Shown here: piece after piece, positions 10,901 to 20,697 of the stretch
Numbering within the stretch: the first letter of the stretch is position 1
Layout of the letters: each line of letters opens with the position of its first letter
Assembly (NCBI GenBank): GCA_911728435.2
Contig: OU452198.1
Span: 8,776,001 to 8,840,000, forward strand
Length of the DNA stretch: 64,000 bases
Origin: Apoderus coryli
Taxonomy: Eukaryota; Arthropoda; Insecta; Coleoptera; Attelabidae
Direction of reading: 5' to 3'
Notes under the pieces: generated by a model
Told to the model about the DNA's origin: nothing
The model's database searches: none
What the model saw: the letters and a program-made list of their open reading frames with translations, nothing else
Translations under genes and position numbers: made by a program

Positions 10901-12039
10901 GCTGAATTTAAACGTGGTCGTACCAGCACAAATGATGCAGAGCGCAGTGGACGCCCAAATGAGGCTGTTCTTCCAGAAAACGTCATGAACGATTCCAAAT
11001 TGAAGGTGCACGAGCTAGCTGACATTGTAAAGATATCAGATGGTAGTGTTTTTACAATTTTACATGAACATTTGAATATGTGAAACCTCTGTGCAAAGTG
11101 GGTGCCGCGTGAGTTCACAGTCGACCAAAAACCACAACGAATGGATGCTTTAGAGGAGTGTTTGGCGCTGTTAAACCGCAATAAAATGGAATTCTATCAT
11201 CGATATGTGACAATGGATGAAACATGGCTTCACGATTACACAACAGAATCCAAAAGACAGTCAGCTGAGAAGACAGCAATCGACGAACCGAATCCAAAAC
11301 GAGCAAATACGCAATAGTCGGCCGGTAAGGTGATGGCGGCTGTATTTTGGGATGCGAACGGAATAATATTCCTCGACTAACTCCAAAAAGGAACCACCAT
11401 CAACAGCCACTATTACTGTGCACTTTTGGATCGATTCAAGGCTGAAATAGCAAAGAAACACGGCGACATTTGCAAAAGAAAAAAGTGTTGTTTCATCAAG
11501 ACAATGCACCGTGTCACAAATCGATGAATTGAATGAATTGGGCTTCGAATTGCTTACTCACCCACCGTATTCTCCTGATTTAGTCCCCAGCGATTTTTTC
11601 CTGTTTTCAGATCTCAAGAGAATGCTTGCTGGAAAGAAATTTAAGTCCAATGATGAAGTACTCGCTGACACTGAGGCCTATTTTGACGAGAAACAGAAAT
11701 CGTACTCTAAAAGTGGCATCGAAAAGTTGGAAGTCGCTATACTCGTTGTATTGCCCTCTAAGGCAACTATGGTGAATAATAAATTCCAGCTTTGTCAAAA
11801 TTTTGTTTTTTTCTTACTTATCCTACGTACTTATTGAAGTATAACAACATTTTCGTTTTTGCAGATATCAAAATACAGTGAGCATAGCTTTATGTTCTCT
11901 TTATCTACTATTTGGAATATCATTACTGGCAATGAGCTTCAATTTGGTACAAGAAGAAGTTATAGCAAATGTTAAGAGTGTGGCTAAAACTTTAGGAATT
12001 ATCAAGGGTGAATCTGATGAATCCGATGATGAAGATTGA
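4963..12039 (+). CDS. Two-pore-domain (K2P/TWIK-type) potassium channel, 3' three exons
   Basis: Exons are 4963-5163, 8319-8628 and 11865-12039 (stop TGA 12037-12039), all with AG/GT borders. Phases fit: exon 4963-5163 ends with one codon base, 8319 begins with two, 8628 ends with two, 11865 supplies one. The first exon is a Ser/Arg-rich cytoplasmic loop (SRSRGRRAMS, RPRRSRSPL). The second has an Asp/Tyr-rich acidic run, a transmembrane segment (IWLCVLLVISYILAGAYLF), the pore helix and selectivity filter TIGFGDLVP. The third carries the last transmembrane helix and the family motif SFNLVQEEV, then an acidic tail (ESDESDDED). The product conducts background K+ current at the plasma membrane. 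The first pore domain must lie upstream of 4963, outside this window or unrecognised. Introns of 3.2 kb each are filled with transposons. Confidence 0.9.
5238..5345 (+). other. Possible cryptic or alternative terminal exon of the K2P gene
   Basis: After a good acceptor (tttcatag, AG at 5236-5237) the frame GTT GAG GGG runs 35 codons to a TAA at 5343-5345. It is less AT-rich than its surroundings and reads like real protein (EGHDVNGDCEEVLLGLSPLG, DKNYDDFE). It is phase 0, whereas the exon ending at 5163 leaves phase 1; joining them gives an immediate stop. It could be an alternative 3' exon used from another donor, or a decayed one. Not established. Confidence 0.3.
5346..6057. other. Intronic stretch without a supported feature
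   Basis: K2P intron DNA. Open frames on both strands at 5763-6188 overlap one another and show no domain, no codon bias and no splice context, so I treat them as chance frames. Confidence 0.4.
6058..6310 (+). mobile_element. Small palindromic hammerhead-ribozyme element
   Basis: Inverted outer arms (6060-6110 on minus; 6240-6305 on plus, the latter a tandem doublet) share the signature TTTGTGGAGNNGACTT followed by TTTATTCATCC. They flank a hammerhead motif at 6166-6210. The same TGTGGAGCAGAC tail follows ribozyme motifs at 14588-14630 (as GGTGAAGCAGAC), 23332-23378 and 24024-24068, which defines one repeat family. Confidence 0.5.
6166..6210 (+). ncRNA. Hammerhead-ribozyme motif (diverged)
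   Basis: CTGAAGA at 6173-6179, then T, a GAGAA/TTTCTC stem-loop II, GAAA at 6196-6199, and CATGTG. Stem I (TACCA with TTGTA) has one mismatch and the cleavage triplet reads GUG rather than NUH. This copy is therefore probably inactive. Confidence 0.5.
6348..8245 (+). mobile_element. Pogo/Tc1-superfamily DNA transposon, internally deleted
   Basis: Terminal inverted repeats AGGTAAGGTGGGGTAAGAGC at 6348 and its complement ending at 8245 are flanked by TA dinucleotides (6346-6347, 8246-8247), as for the Tc1/mariner/pogo superfamily. The motif GGGGCAAGTGCG or its complement is repeated near both ends (for example around 6374, 6712, 6757, 6781, 8038). These are likely transposase-binding subterminal repeats. 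Internally it retains only the C-terminal accessory part of a transposase (6978-7709). Confidence 0.8.
6978..7709 (+). CDS. Transposon-encoded C-terminal domain (pogo/CENP-B-like transposase tail)
   Basis: A 243-codon frame inside the TA-flanked element. It begins with a polar acidic linker (SDSEESDLESWKSD) and ends in a compact domain: NGDFVIANFFGKKKTYKYVC, then a hydrophobic strand, TCLRKMRKSWEFRLEEQD and SVI/LLSDIIKKLEQP. I associate this pattern with the tail that follows the DDE domain in insect pogo/Jerky-like transposases; that is recall, not a search. The DNA-binding and DDE catalytic parts are absent. The frame at 6886-7074, with a Ser/Gln-rich start (MQSVSDQPSTSSQSQG), is probably the upstream part after a frameshift near 6978. 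Confidence 0.55.
   Translation: MAPSIRQDENISDESENRTKVHESSDNFPQNVVRFEELLLKSLKRDQFPSKQPRKRVCLGAEVITNKDVLEFREKIDIKTGPIHNLSKKKKNNKVANKSDSEESDLESWKSDQNEDRITEFDEMSEREDPEVDETISPVEEIVSTTGETDFHKIQNGDFVIANFFGKKKTYKYVCLITALSDDEAEVTCLRKMRKSWEFRLEEQDKCSILLSDIIKKLEQPKLVPYGDNQKYIFSSAVEVSEQ
8629..9130. other. K2P intron, no supported feature
   Basis: Begins with the donor GTAAGT at 8629. Open frames here (8817-8551 on minus overlapping the exon; 8833-9033) are shadows or chance. Confidence 0.4.
9137..9345 (+). pseudogene. PIF/Harbinger nuclease N-terminal relic
   Basis: The frame from the ATG near 9135 reads MDRREQIIASASVSII, then a stop, then AVMIFHVIKK; a shifted frame continues into MWDRDNLIDQTIDLL and an acidic end. 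The start resembles N-termini of HARBI1-like nucleases. Several stops and frameshifts make it dead. Its partner DNA-binding ORF relic follows at 9871. Confidence 0.35.
9871..10320 (+). pseudogene. Myb/SANT-like DNA-binding protein relic (Harbinger accessory ORF)
   Basis: Broken frames encode a helix-rich SANT-like domain (VSEKMHLMQVIANKYGSILE, DKKTDRISATQKENAG, stop), then CYENRNKELRKSLAEERKAT and ILTGGGPKK. The TGGGP motif at the end is typical of the Myb/SANT-like protein of PIF/Harbinger elements. Stops at 10023-10025 and 10184-10186 and a frameshift separate the parts. Imperfect inverted repeats containing CACCGTA lie near 9640 and 10595 and may be the element ends. Confidence 0.45.
10750..11850 (+). 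pseudogene. Mariner transposase pseudogene
   Basis: Recognisable in three broken frames: a helix-turn-helix region with VEKWIAEFKRGRTSTNDAER and SGRPNEAV (10826-11083), then TMDETWLHD with the first catalytic Asp (11102-11317). Next come KVMAAVFWDANGI, an in-frame stop and HQDNAPCH-like coding near 11490 with the second Asp. Last is PPYSPDLVPSDFFLFSDLKR with the third Asp (near 11585). This is a DD34D mariner (mauritiana-like wording) with at least three stops or frameshifts. It lies in the last K2P intron and ends just before the final exon at 11865. Confidence 0.9.
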
Positions 12040-12398
12040 GGCTGTTTGATTCGTCTGTCTTTGTGTTTTGTTAAACAAAGAAATTATTAACAGTAATATT
12101 GTTTATCTGCTCAAAAAGCATTTTTCACAACAATAAAAAATAAGAGCATAATTCAGTTCTTTGGGGACTGATGACACAGCCTTCAGCTGTAGTTTTAGTA
12201 ACTAAATAATAATAGTGTAAACACTCTGTGAACAAACGTTATAATTATTATTTCGAATAAGCGATTTTAGTTACTAGTCTATATAATAGTTTTCCGTCCT
12301 TCTTAAAAATGTTGTGTCAAATTTACGGAGCAATGTTACGGCACTAGTTAGAGACCTCGACGATTCTTTGGTTACTCCTCTTCATTTAAACTTCTTCT
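12040..12398 (+). other. K2P 3' untranslated region and flank
   Basis: Directly follows the stop codon. AATAAA occurs at about 12132 (caataaaaaataag), a plausible polyadenylation signal roughly 95 bases after the stop. Beyond it I see nothing until the LINE relic. Confidence 0.45.
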
Positions 12399-12930
12399 AC
12401 GTTCGGTGCCGTGCCTTTTCTCAGGCTATCTCCATGACAATTTGATTGAATCGGTCTCTATCTCTCGCTGCTTGGAATGGTTGTTCTACTCCCGGTCCTG
12501 TCCAATTTCGTAACCATGACATCCTATACCTCTTCTGCCCTCAACCTTTCCGTGGATAATCAAGCGAGGGATATGGTACTTTTAGTCCTCGTTTTATGTG
12601 TCCAAAATAACTAACCTTTCTTATTTTTATCGTGTTCAGTAGTTCTCGATTCTGATTCAGCTGCCCGAGTACCTCAACATTACTGGTGTGCAGACCAAGG
12701 CATTTTGAGGATTCTCAAACGCTTCTATTTTATTCATGGTGTCAACTTTAAGCGTCCATGTCTCATATCCGTTCCAGAGAATGCTCCATACGTAACAGTG
12801 TTCTCAACCTCGTCTGAACTGCGAGGTTTCTGTCAGTGAAAGTTGGTTTCCATTTGATAAATGTGCTACGTGTCATTTCAATCCTCTCGCTTTTACCTCC
12901 TTGTCGCATGATATTTCATTGCTTAGCCAG
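12399..12930 (-). pseudogene. RTE-type non-LTR retrotransposon, degenerate C-terminal relic
   Basis: Minus-strand fragments read SILWNGYETWTLKVDTMNKI, EAFE and HGKVEGRRGIG. These match, with many stops, the C-terminal region seen intact in the RTE-like element at 16147-17572 (WTLKVNNINKLEAFEMW and EGKIEGRRGIG). A palm-domain relic of the same element lies upstream at 14290-14060. Confidence 0.6.
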
Positions 12931-13141
12931 CTACTCAAATATTTGAAATGTGGTATAGTTTATCCAAAGTTAATTTAAAATATATAAATTTAACGATTCT
13001 ACCGGGGCTACCTGTTCCCATGCCTCTTTACATTATAAAAGGGCATCGAATGCAGCGTTTTTTGATACATTTCTCCCTCGTATATAAGACGTATAATAAA
13101 TCATGCCTGCCAAAGGATACCGACAGTAATAAAAATAACTA

Positions 13142-13474
13142 CAGTGACTGCAAAAATTATTTTGTTAATGATTAATCGAAAAAAAAAAGTTTGCAAATAA
13201 ATATATGAATGAAACAAATAATTTTTGGCATAGTGTTATTTTCTCAGATTAATCTAAATATAAACGGATGGACATCATAATATGGTATGGCGAAGACTTA
13301 ATGTGGAATTTAAACAAGAAAATTTGTGTCCGACAGTAAAACACGGTGGCAGAATATTGTAACCATGATTTGTTCAATAATTTTTCTTAGATTAATAAAA
13401 TGAAAGGAGATCTATCAAATTAGATAATAATTTTTAATAAAGCCTCAAGTGGATGAAACTTTTTGCAGTCACTG
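13142..13474. mobile_element. Internally deleted Tc1-like element (333 bp)
   Basis: Ends CAGTGACTGCAAAAA (13142) and its complement (to 13474) with TA on both sides (13140-13141, 13475-13476). On the + strand near 13290-13360 it encodes VWRRLNVEFKQENL and CPTVKHGGR, the conserved block ahead of VMVWG in Tc1 transposases. It is thus a deletion derivative of an autonomous Tc1, not a random MITE. Confidence 0.75.
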
Positions 13475-13884
13475 TATCAGGCACGGCCAGTATACGACAC
13501 GAGCGGAACACGTTGTGACGAATACACATATTAAAAGATTTTTACAGTCTATAGAAAATGTCACTGACTAAGTGAGTAAAATTTGTTGTTAGTTTATAAT
13601 ATCAGAAGCATATTATTATAAATGTATCTACTTATATGAATAACAAGTATTAAAAGTAGTATTAATTATTGTAAAGGTATGTTCCTTGCTGTTCGAACAC
13701 GGACTAGGTACGTGTGCATCTATGTCGAAACTTCTAAAAACAAAAACAGTATTTTTTCAGCGCAGGTTTATATGTTGCGGTGTCAGAGCGGCAAGTAAAA
13801 ATACAGTAGACTTTTATACAATTGTTAATACATAAAGGATTTTTAAAATATCGTAGGGTATGTATTGTTATGAAAAGTTAAAAG

Positions 13885-13985
13885 GGTGCGTCTATGGACG
13901 GCTACGGTCGGTATTGACATTGCAAAGGGATATCGAGTTGTGGTTTTTTATATCATTTTAAACTAACTTTAGAAACACTATACTA
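13885..13985 (+). repeat. Dispersed repeat, second copy at 20190-20290
   Basis: About 95 bp starting CTATGGACGGCTACGGTCGG recurs nearly unchanged at 20190. Identity unknown. Confidence 0.6.
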
Positions 13986-14059
13986 GTTCAATGTTCTGTA
14001 CGTTGCTTGTAATCGGAACTGGTTCTATGTTTATTTTACCTACGATCATCCATTTTTTT

Positions 14060-14290
14060 TCCTGATGTTTATATTGATGCCCCATCTTCGACCAGCCCCA
14101 TGCACTCAATCCAGCAGTATTTGCAAGTCCTATATGTTCTCCGCAATGATGGTAGTGTCATCTGCGTCTCTTACGTTGTTTATAATTTCACCACCTATCT
14201 TTACTGCCTCTGTCCTGCCATATTTCACCCGTAACGCTGTCACCCAGCCTAACTACAGCTGTTTGACTATGTTACAGGTTTATCAGAAGG
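14060..14290 (-). pseudogene. Reverse-transcriptase palm relic (RTE-type)
   Basis: The minus strand reads VKYGRTEAVKIGGEIINNV and RDADDTTIIAENI, corresponding to the YADD region (here DADD), followed by WGININ. Together with 12399-12930 it forms one broken LINE, the Tc1 derivative and other DNA having come between. Confidence 0.55.
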
Positions 14291-14587
14291 CGCATATCAT
14301 AATAGTCTACTTTATATGATTTTAGACATTGCAAAAGTTTTGTGTTTGACTTGGTCGAGTGCTATTTGGTTTCTTCAATGAATTAATAATTCAAAATAAA
14401 TTAATCAAAGTGCAGCTGCTTCATATTAAAAATATAAAAAAAACTGATGGTTCTTACTAGACGAAACGTTGTTTCTAGAAGTATTGTTTATATCAATTTA
14501 AAGAATTATGATGAAGAGGAGTGTAATACAAAAGTAACAGACATTATTTGTCTGCTTCACCAGTTCATATTTAAAAATGTTTTATTT

Positions 14588-14630
14588 AAATAGGACATGT
14601 TTCGGAGTTTCATTTTATCATCAGCCTCGC
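14588..14630 (-). ncRNA. Hammerhead-ribozyme motif
   Basis: On minus: AGG stem I, CTGATGA (14624-14618), a degenerate stem II, GAAA (14603-14600), CAT loop and GTC cleavage triplet (14596-14594), then CCT closing stem I. The downstream GAAGCAGAC tail matches the family. Stem II is poorly paired. Confidence 0.5.
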
Positions 14631-15159
14631 ATTTACCAACACAATATTTAAAATTCCTTTAATATAATATAATGATACTTACCTACAATGTGTTCTTCTT
14701 GAAACTACCTTTCTTAATTAATTAGCAAAAAAGTTTTCACCACATAAATGTCCAAAGTTGATCCTATCCATGATTTTGTTCCCTGAATTTGGGACACATT
14801 TAAAGGTTAAATTTTTTAGAAGTAAGATGCATTCTTAAAGCTTGAAATTTATTTCAAAATTGAGATATCAAGAGAAACTTTAGCTGTAGGCTTTAATTAA
14901 AGCACGACAAATGTATATCGTTTATTAAAGTTTCGAGTAAATAAAGAATATTCTTGAGAGTTTATTGAGTTTCTTTTAAATTTACCATTAAAGTCCTCTT
15001 AATAAGGAATCAAACTAGTCTCTTTATGATTTATGAAAACCATTCCACAAAACACAATGATATTATGAAGGGCTATCTCAATGCCAAACGACATGCTGCA
15101 ACAGGGTCATTAAGGATAGAAAGAACACACATAAATTATAATTATACCATCGATATCGT

Positions 15160-15335
15160 TATTGTTTCACGTTTTGATTCTGTGGATGACCTGGGAGTAT
15201 GTTTCGATGTGGTCCGATTCTCTAAACGCTTTCATGATTTAAGCAGCATAAAGTTATTATACTACACCTTTGTTCGTTCTAAATTGGAATATTTTTCTAT
15301 TATTTGCTGTCCTTATTATATCTTGAATTAGCGGG
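15160..15335 (+). pseudogene. Jockey-group LINE reverse-transcriptase C-terminal relic
   Basis: The frame contains SVDDLGVCFD and SSIKLLYYTFVRSKLEY, a conserved C-terminal RT stretch of insect LINEs. It is short, 5' truncated and ends before the repeat at 15380. Confidence 0.55.
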
Positions 15336-15379
15336 TGTTGTTTACATTCAGAAAGAATACTAATTTTATAGCGCAACAT

Positions 15380-17800
15380 CCTAACTACAATGTGTCCACG
15401 GATAGAGTTTGGAAGAGGAAAAACATTTTTATTTGTCGATTTAGAAGAAAAAGGCATTCTTTATAAAAACGTCTGCTTGTGTCGAAACTACAATTTCAAA
15501 TACCAAATTTACGATTACTATACAGGGTACATCAAAAATAACATTTTTAATGATTTTGATTTTTTTGTTTTTTTTTTTAAATTTATGAAAATATTTTCAA
15601 AACCGTGATTTGTTACACCAATTGTGCAAAAAACACTAATAAACTTTTTTTGCAAAGTGGTTAATTTCATAGCTACTATTAAAATAATAAAATTAAAAAA
15701 ACAAGAAAATCAAAATCATTAAAAATATTATTTTTGATATACCCTGTATAGTAATCGTAAATTTGGTATTTGAATTGGTAGTTTTGACACAAGCAGACGT
15801 TTTTATAAAGAATGACTTTCTCTTCTAAATCTACAAATAAAAAAGTTTTTCTTCTTCCAAACTTGTCCAATGTGTCCACGGATAGAATTTGGAAGAGCAA
15901 AAACTGTTTTATTTGTAGATTTAGAAGAAAAAGTCATTCTTTATAAAAACGTCTGCTTGTGTCAAAACTACAATTTCGAGTACGAAATTTACGATTACTA
16001 TACGGGGTATATGAAAAACAACATTTATAATGATTTTGATTTCCTTGTTTTTTTATTTTTAGTTTTATTATTTTAATAGTAGCTATGAAATTAACCACTT
16101 TGAAAAAAAGTTTATTAGTGTTTTTTGCACAATTGGTTTAATAAATCTTCTTCTTCTTCGGATGCTATCCACTAATGGATGTTTGCGATCACATTTTCCA
16201 TCTCCTCTCTATCTCTTGCGGTGTGAATTAGGGTCTGTATGTCATTTATTCCTGTCCACTGCCTTATGTTCCGCAACCAGGACAATTTCTTCCTTCCTAT
16301 CCCTCTACGGCCCTCTATCTTACCCTCGATCAACAACTGTAAATACTCATACTTCTTGTTCCTCATGACGTGCCCCAGATATGAAGTCTTTCTCTTTTTT
16401 ATGGTGGTTAACAGCTCACGTTCTTTGTTGATGTTGGACAGAACTTCTACGTTTGTTATTCTTGCAGTCCACGGTATCTTGAGCATTCTGCGGTAAAGCC
16501 ACATCTCGAACGCTTCCAATTTGTTAATGTTGTTGACTTTAAGAGTCCAACCTTCCATCCCGTAGAGAAGTACTGACCACACATAGCACTTTAAGAATCT
16601 CAACCTCAGACCAAGGTCGAAGTCCGAGCAACTAAATACTCTCCTCAGTTTTAGGAATGCTTGTCGGGCTTGTTCGATGCGACTCTTGACCTCGATATCA
16701 GAGGTCCAGTCTTCAGATAACCACATGCCCATGTATTTAGATTTGTTCACTCTGTCTATGCGCATTGCGGTGAATGTTAACTGTGAGTCTTCAAACGCAT
16801 TTAGGTTCCTTGATATTATCATAAACTTCGTCTTTTTAGTGTTTATGTTTAGACCCATCAATCTGCTACGTTGACCGACTGTGTTTATCAGTCTTTGGAA
16901 GTCTTGCATGTTATCAGTGATGAGCACTGTGTCATCAGCATAACGTATGTTATTAATCCACACTCCATTGACTTTAATACCGATCTCCGCATCTTCCAAT
17001 GCTTCCCGGAAGACCCCCTCCGAGTACAGGTTGAACAAAAGCGGGGACAAGACACATCCCTGTCGCACGCCCCTCTGGATCTCTATATCATCAGACAGCT
17101 CATTATTGAGCCTAATCTGTGCAGTCTGGTACCAATATAGATTTTCTATACATCTAATGTCTTTTTGATCTATGTCAAGATTCCTGAGGAGCTGCATTAG
17201 TTTGGGATGTTCAACTCGGTCAAATGCTTTCTCGTAATCAACAAAGGTAAGGCATATGTCTTTTCTCACATCATGGCAGTTCTGTACAAGGACTTGCGTG
17301 GCCACTATCGCTTCTCTTGTGCCCATCCCTTGTCTAAACCCAAACTGTGAGCTACTGATATCTCTTTCGCATTTTTTATAGATCCTCTGATGAATTATTT
17401 TTAGAAATACTTTCAAAGTGTGGCCCATCAGGCTAATCAGTCGATGGTCTCCACACTTTCTAGCATTATTTTTCTTAGGTAGAGGAATGAATGTTGAACT
17501 TAGCCATTGTTGTGGGTATTGTCCTGTTTCGTATACGATGTTAAATATTTTGTGTAGAACTTCAATGCCTTTTCAATCACGGTTTTGAAAATATTTTCAT
17601 AAAATTAAAAAAAAACAAAAAAACCAAATCATTAAAAATGTTATTTTTGATATACCCTGTATAGTAATGGTAAATTTGGCATTTGAAATTGTAGTTTCGA
17701 CACAAGCAGACGTTTTTATACAGAATGACTTTTTCTTCTAAATCGACAAATAAAAAAGTTTTTCCTCTTCCAAACTCTATCCGTGGGCACATTGTATATT
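15380..17800. repeat. Inverted repeat modules flanking and split by an RTE insertion
   Basis: A ~230-bp unit beginning TGTGTCCACGGATAGAGTTT occurs at 15388 (+), 15850-15670 (-), 15868 (+) and 17792-17577 (-). Each unit passes through TATACAGGGTA and ends T-rich. A spacer with GCACAATTGG separates facing copies. The 16147-17572 element interrupts one spacer; its uninterrupted counterpart is at 15600-15660. Apparent proteins in these units (CPRIEFGRGKT) are repeat-derived. Confidence 0.65.
16147..17572 (-). pseudogene. RTE-like non-LTR retrotransposon, 5'-truncated reverse transcriptase
   Basis: The open frame (ATG-bounded 17428-16172, but coding continues upstream to 17572) carries RT blocks in order: STFIPLPKKN, QFGFRQGMGTREAI, FVDYEKAFDRVEH, RGVRQGCVLSPLLFNLY, the catalytic IRYADDTVLIT, and GLNINTKKTKF. 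The RTE-type C-terminus follows (WTLKVNNINKLEAFEMWLYR, LGHVMRNKKYEYLQLLIEGK). The endonuclease domain is missing. The 3' end is a GAAGAAGAAG tail at 16157-16147. The RT itself is uninterrupted, so the insertion is young; it landed in the spacer of the inverted repeat described above. Confidence 0.9.
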
Positions 17801-17809
17801 ATTTTGATT

Positions 17810-18290
17810 TTTTGTTCAGAGGGGCCAATACTTTTATTTATCGCATAATTTTCATATTTTTCTTACGTAATTTAATAACAACATACAATTGTTGATCAAA
17901 TTGTTATCATTTGGATGGCTTGGTTGTTTCTAATCCTCTCGAAATAATGATAGATAGATAAACATATACTAGATGAGCGTGCGCAAAATTTTAATTTGCT
18001 TTATAATATATCAACACGCAATCATGTATATGTTTGGTATTAGTACTTTAAATGTAAAGCGGATAAGTTGATTAGTTATATATTTTTATACTTATAGTGA
18101 TTTGCGTGTTTCGTATAAACCACTTTTTAATTTAAAGTAAGTAAAGTAAAATTAATGTTTCTTTGAATTTGATGTTGTTGGATTATGTTTCGTTTGCTTG
18201 ATTTTTGTAGTATGTTTAAATTAAATACAGTGATCATTAGTACTATTTATATATTTTGCTTACAATATAAATAATAATATTTGTAAATGT
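17810..18290 (+). repeat. Dispersed repeat R, copy 1
   Basis: Begins AATACTTTTATTTATCGCAT and is colinear with 28333-28455 plus 28972-29310 (the second copy is split by a SINE) and partly with 48095-48150. Further colinear pieces are 20040-20180 with 29330-29590 and 20340-20390 with 30008-30055. R is thus one long non-coding element of 1.5 kb or more. Superfamily not determined. Confidence 0.5.
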
Positions 18291-20040
18291 CTCCTAAAAT
18301 AGTTAATATAGAGATGACCAAAGAAAAATTTAATCCTTATGATAGTGCTGTCTTTGTCGTCGAAAATGTGCAAAAAAATTACCGCTATCTATGTGAATTA
18401 ACTTAAAGCTGCACCGAAGGTGCAGCCGCAGGTCTGTCTATATGGAAAATTTGTTTTTTGTTGTATCCCAACGGGTACTTTTCAATGGGATTTAATGCGG
18501 CTACACTATTTTATTAATTAATTTAATTACATCTAAAAAAGTTCATTTTGTGTGCGTCGCAGAGGGAGATATCAACTATTTCTTGAGCTCAATGTAAGAC
18601 TGCCAGACTGTTTTTCAAATTATCTCTATCCTACACCTCGTACTTATTATTTCCGCAATAGCGTAATTAATCCGAAATCTGTTTACGTGCAGATGCTTAT
18701 TTAAATATAAACTCAATTTCCCCAAGTTTATTTTATTTTTGCTAAAATAATTTGGTTATTGAAAAAATTCCATATTATTTTTATTTCATTCAATGCAATT
18801 CATCCAAAGTCTGACAACAATGAAGACAAGATGAAAAATTCGGTGATGCCACACTTTCACCACCAACATATTTCACCAGATTTTCTTCAATAAATCCACA
18901 CATTACACAATAGATTTACACATGTAAAATTATTAGATAGGTACTTGATTTTCCAACTCCCACAATAATATAACAAATATTAAAACATTATTTTATGTAA
19001 AAAAACTACTAATTTATACTTATTTTTATTTTAGTACTATTCACATGCACTAAATCTGGCAGAGTAGTGTGCACAATTTGACAGATTTTTTGCCATTAGA
19101 AAATTGATTCCCACCAGAAAGGTTACAATTTCAATAACAACAAGAAAGTTCAATGATCCCGTTATATGTGCAGACATATCATTGAGGTGGGAGAGATATT
19201 AACATCTTTGAATATGTGCAGACGGGCTACAATGTCAATAATTACAACCAATCAATGACCTTTAACTGGTTAGATTTAATATCTTATGCTTATGCAATCT
19301 CCAATACATCATTATGGTATTTACGGTTGCATAACCTCTTCTATGGAATAAGACACTTTCCGATGCTCTTTAATTTTGTCTAAAGTAAAAAATTTGATTT
19401 TCTTGATGAGTTTCAGGGGTGTTTTTTAGGTGGTGTAGTTTTACACAAAGTGATCCCAGTTCATTTTTGAATGTGTTATTGATTGTGCACATTTAACTTT
19501 TTTTTCAGATTGCAATCGAAAAACTTTTAAATCTTTAGACATTTTTAGCGTAAACTTTAAATTTAAATACGGGGTGAGTCAAAAATGTATTTGTTTATTT
19601 TTTTAGGGACAAAAAAGTAATATTTTGAGTAATGTTTTGATTTTTTTAGATTTCAATTCAAAATTTCTTTGAAGTGAAACTATAAGCTTTTAAAGGTTAT
19701 GTACGGGGTAACTGAAAAATGTTTTGTTTAGGTTTTTAGAATGGTTTATGAAATTATTGCACAGGGTGGCTCAAAAATGTTTCAAAAACATTTTAATTAA
19801 ATTAAAAAAAAAATTATAAAAAAAAAATTAAAAAAAAAAAATTAATAAAAAAAAATTAAAAAAAAAAATTGCAAAAAAAAAATTAAAAGAAAAATTCAAA
19901 AAAAATAAAAAACTAAATTTAAAAAAAGTTATTAAAAAAAAATTCAATAAAAATTTCGATTTTTTTTTATAACTCTCAATGACTTTTATCATAGACAAGA
20001 CTACCTCAAAACGACTGGGAAGTGCCAAAGGGATTTCTTG
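18291..20040. other. Non-coding stretch with A-rich low-complexity block
   Basis: Contains a 40-codon frame at 18289-18408 (MSPKIVNIEMTKEKF start), a perfect hairpin GCTGCACC-GAA-GGTGCAGC at about 18411-18429, three sequences of the type CGGGGTGAGTCAAAAATG (19570, 19705, 19762), and a nearly pure A/T block at 19795-19970. Nothing else is supported. Confidence 0.4.
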
Positions 20041-20399
20041 TTAAAGAAATAATTTGCGAGTGGCACGAAAAATAAAATAAATGTAAATTTTATTTGGCGA
20101 TTCTTAAACAACAAACATTAAAACTAAAATATTGCGTGGAAATAAAAAAGATATTTCACAATATCAACATAACAAACATAATCTTAGCAAACAGCCTATG
20201 GACGGCTACGGTCGGTATTGAAATTACAAAGGGATATCGAGTTGTGGTTTTTTATATCATTTTAAACTAAAATTAGAAAGACTATAAGAAAAGGTATTGA
20301 CTGTATCAGCGTTCGGCGTACCCTTTGTGACGTTGACCAATCAGATTTAACTGCAATCGGCCAACGGAATCCAAAAAGTCCCCTTATTATAATTGCGTG

Positions 20400-20697
20400 A
20401 GGATTGTCAATCATATCCCTGAAGATATAAGAATAAGGAAATTTGAAATAGTATGCAAATCATGAACATCTGCAATGAGCACAACCCGAATAAATTAGCT
20501 CCAGTCTTAAATGAACTATTTCTTAGTGGGTACTGTATGTATAAGAACATGCTTGAATGATTGTATGACGTTGTTTAGCCTTATAACATAACATAATTTT
20601 TATAGCAATTTGATCACAGATGGCACAAAAATTAATCATGATTATATATTTTTGTTTCAGTCTTCGAAAATAAAATTACTGGATAATCTATATTAGT
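20400..20697 (+). promoter_or_regulatory. 5' region of P450 copy 1 with putative 5'-UTR intron acceptor
   Basis: The block 20455-20697 is shared with P450 copy 2 (36458-36538 plus 40208-40311). A polypyrimidine acceptor TATTTTTGTTTCAG ends at about 20660, 38 bases before the ATG, in both copies. This suggests that the ATG exon follows a 5'-UTR intron. No TATA box is claimed. Confidence 0.45.

Noticed and set aside
15390..16076. Repeated 68-73 residue ORFs beginning CPRIEFGRGKT on both strands
   Set aside because: They are the same repeat unit in opposite orientations, with no domain; the reading frames are by-products of the inverted repeats.
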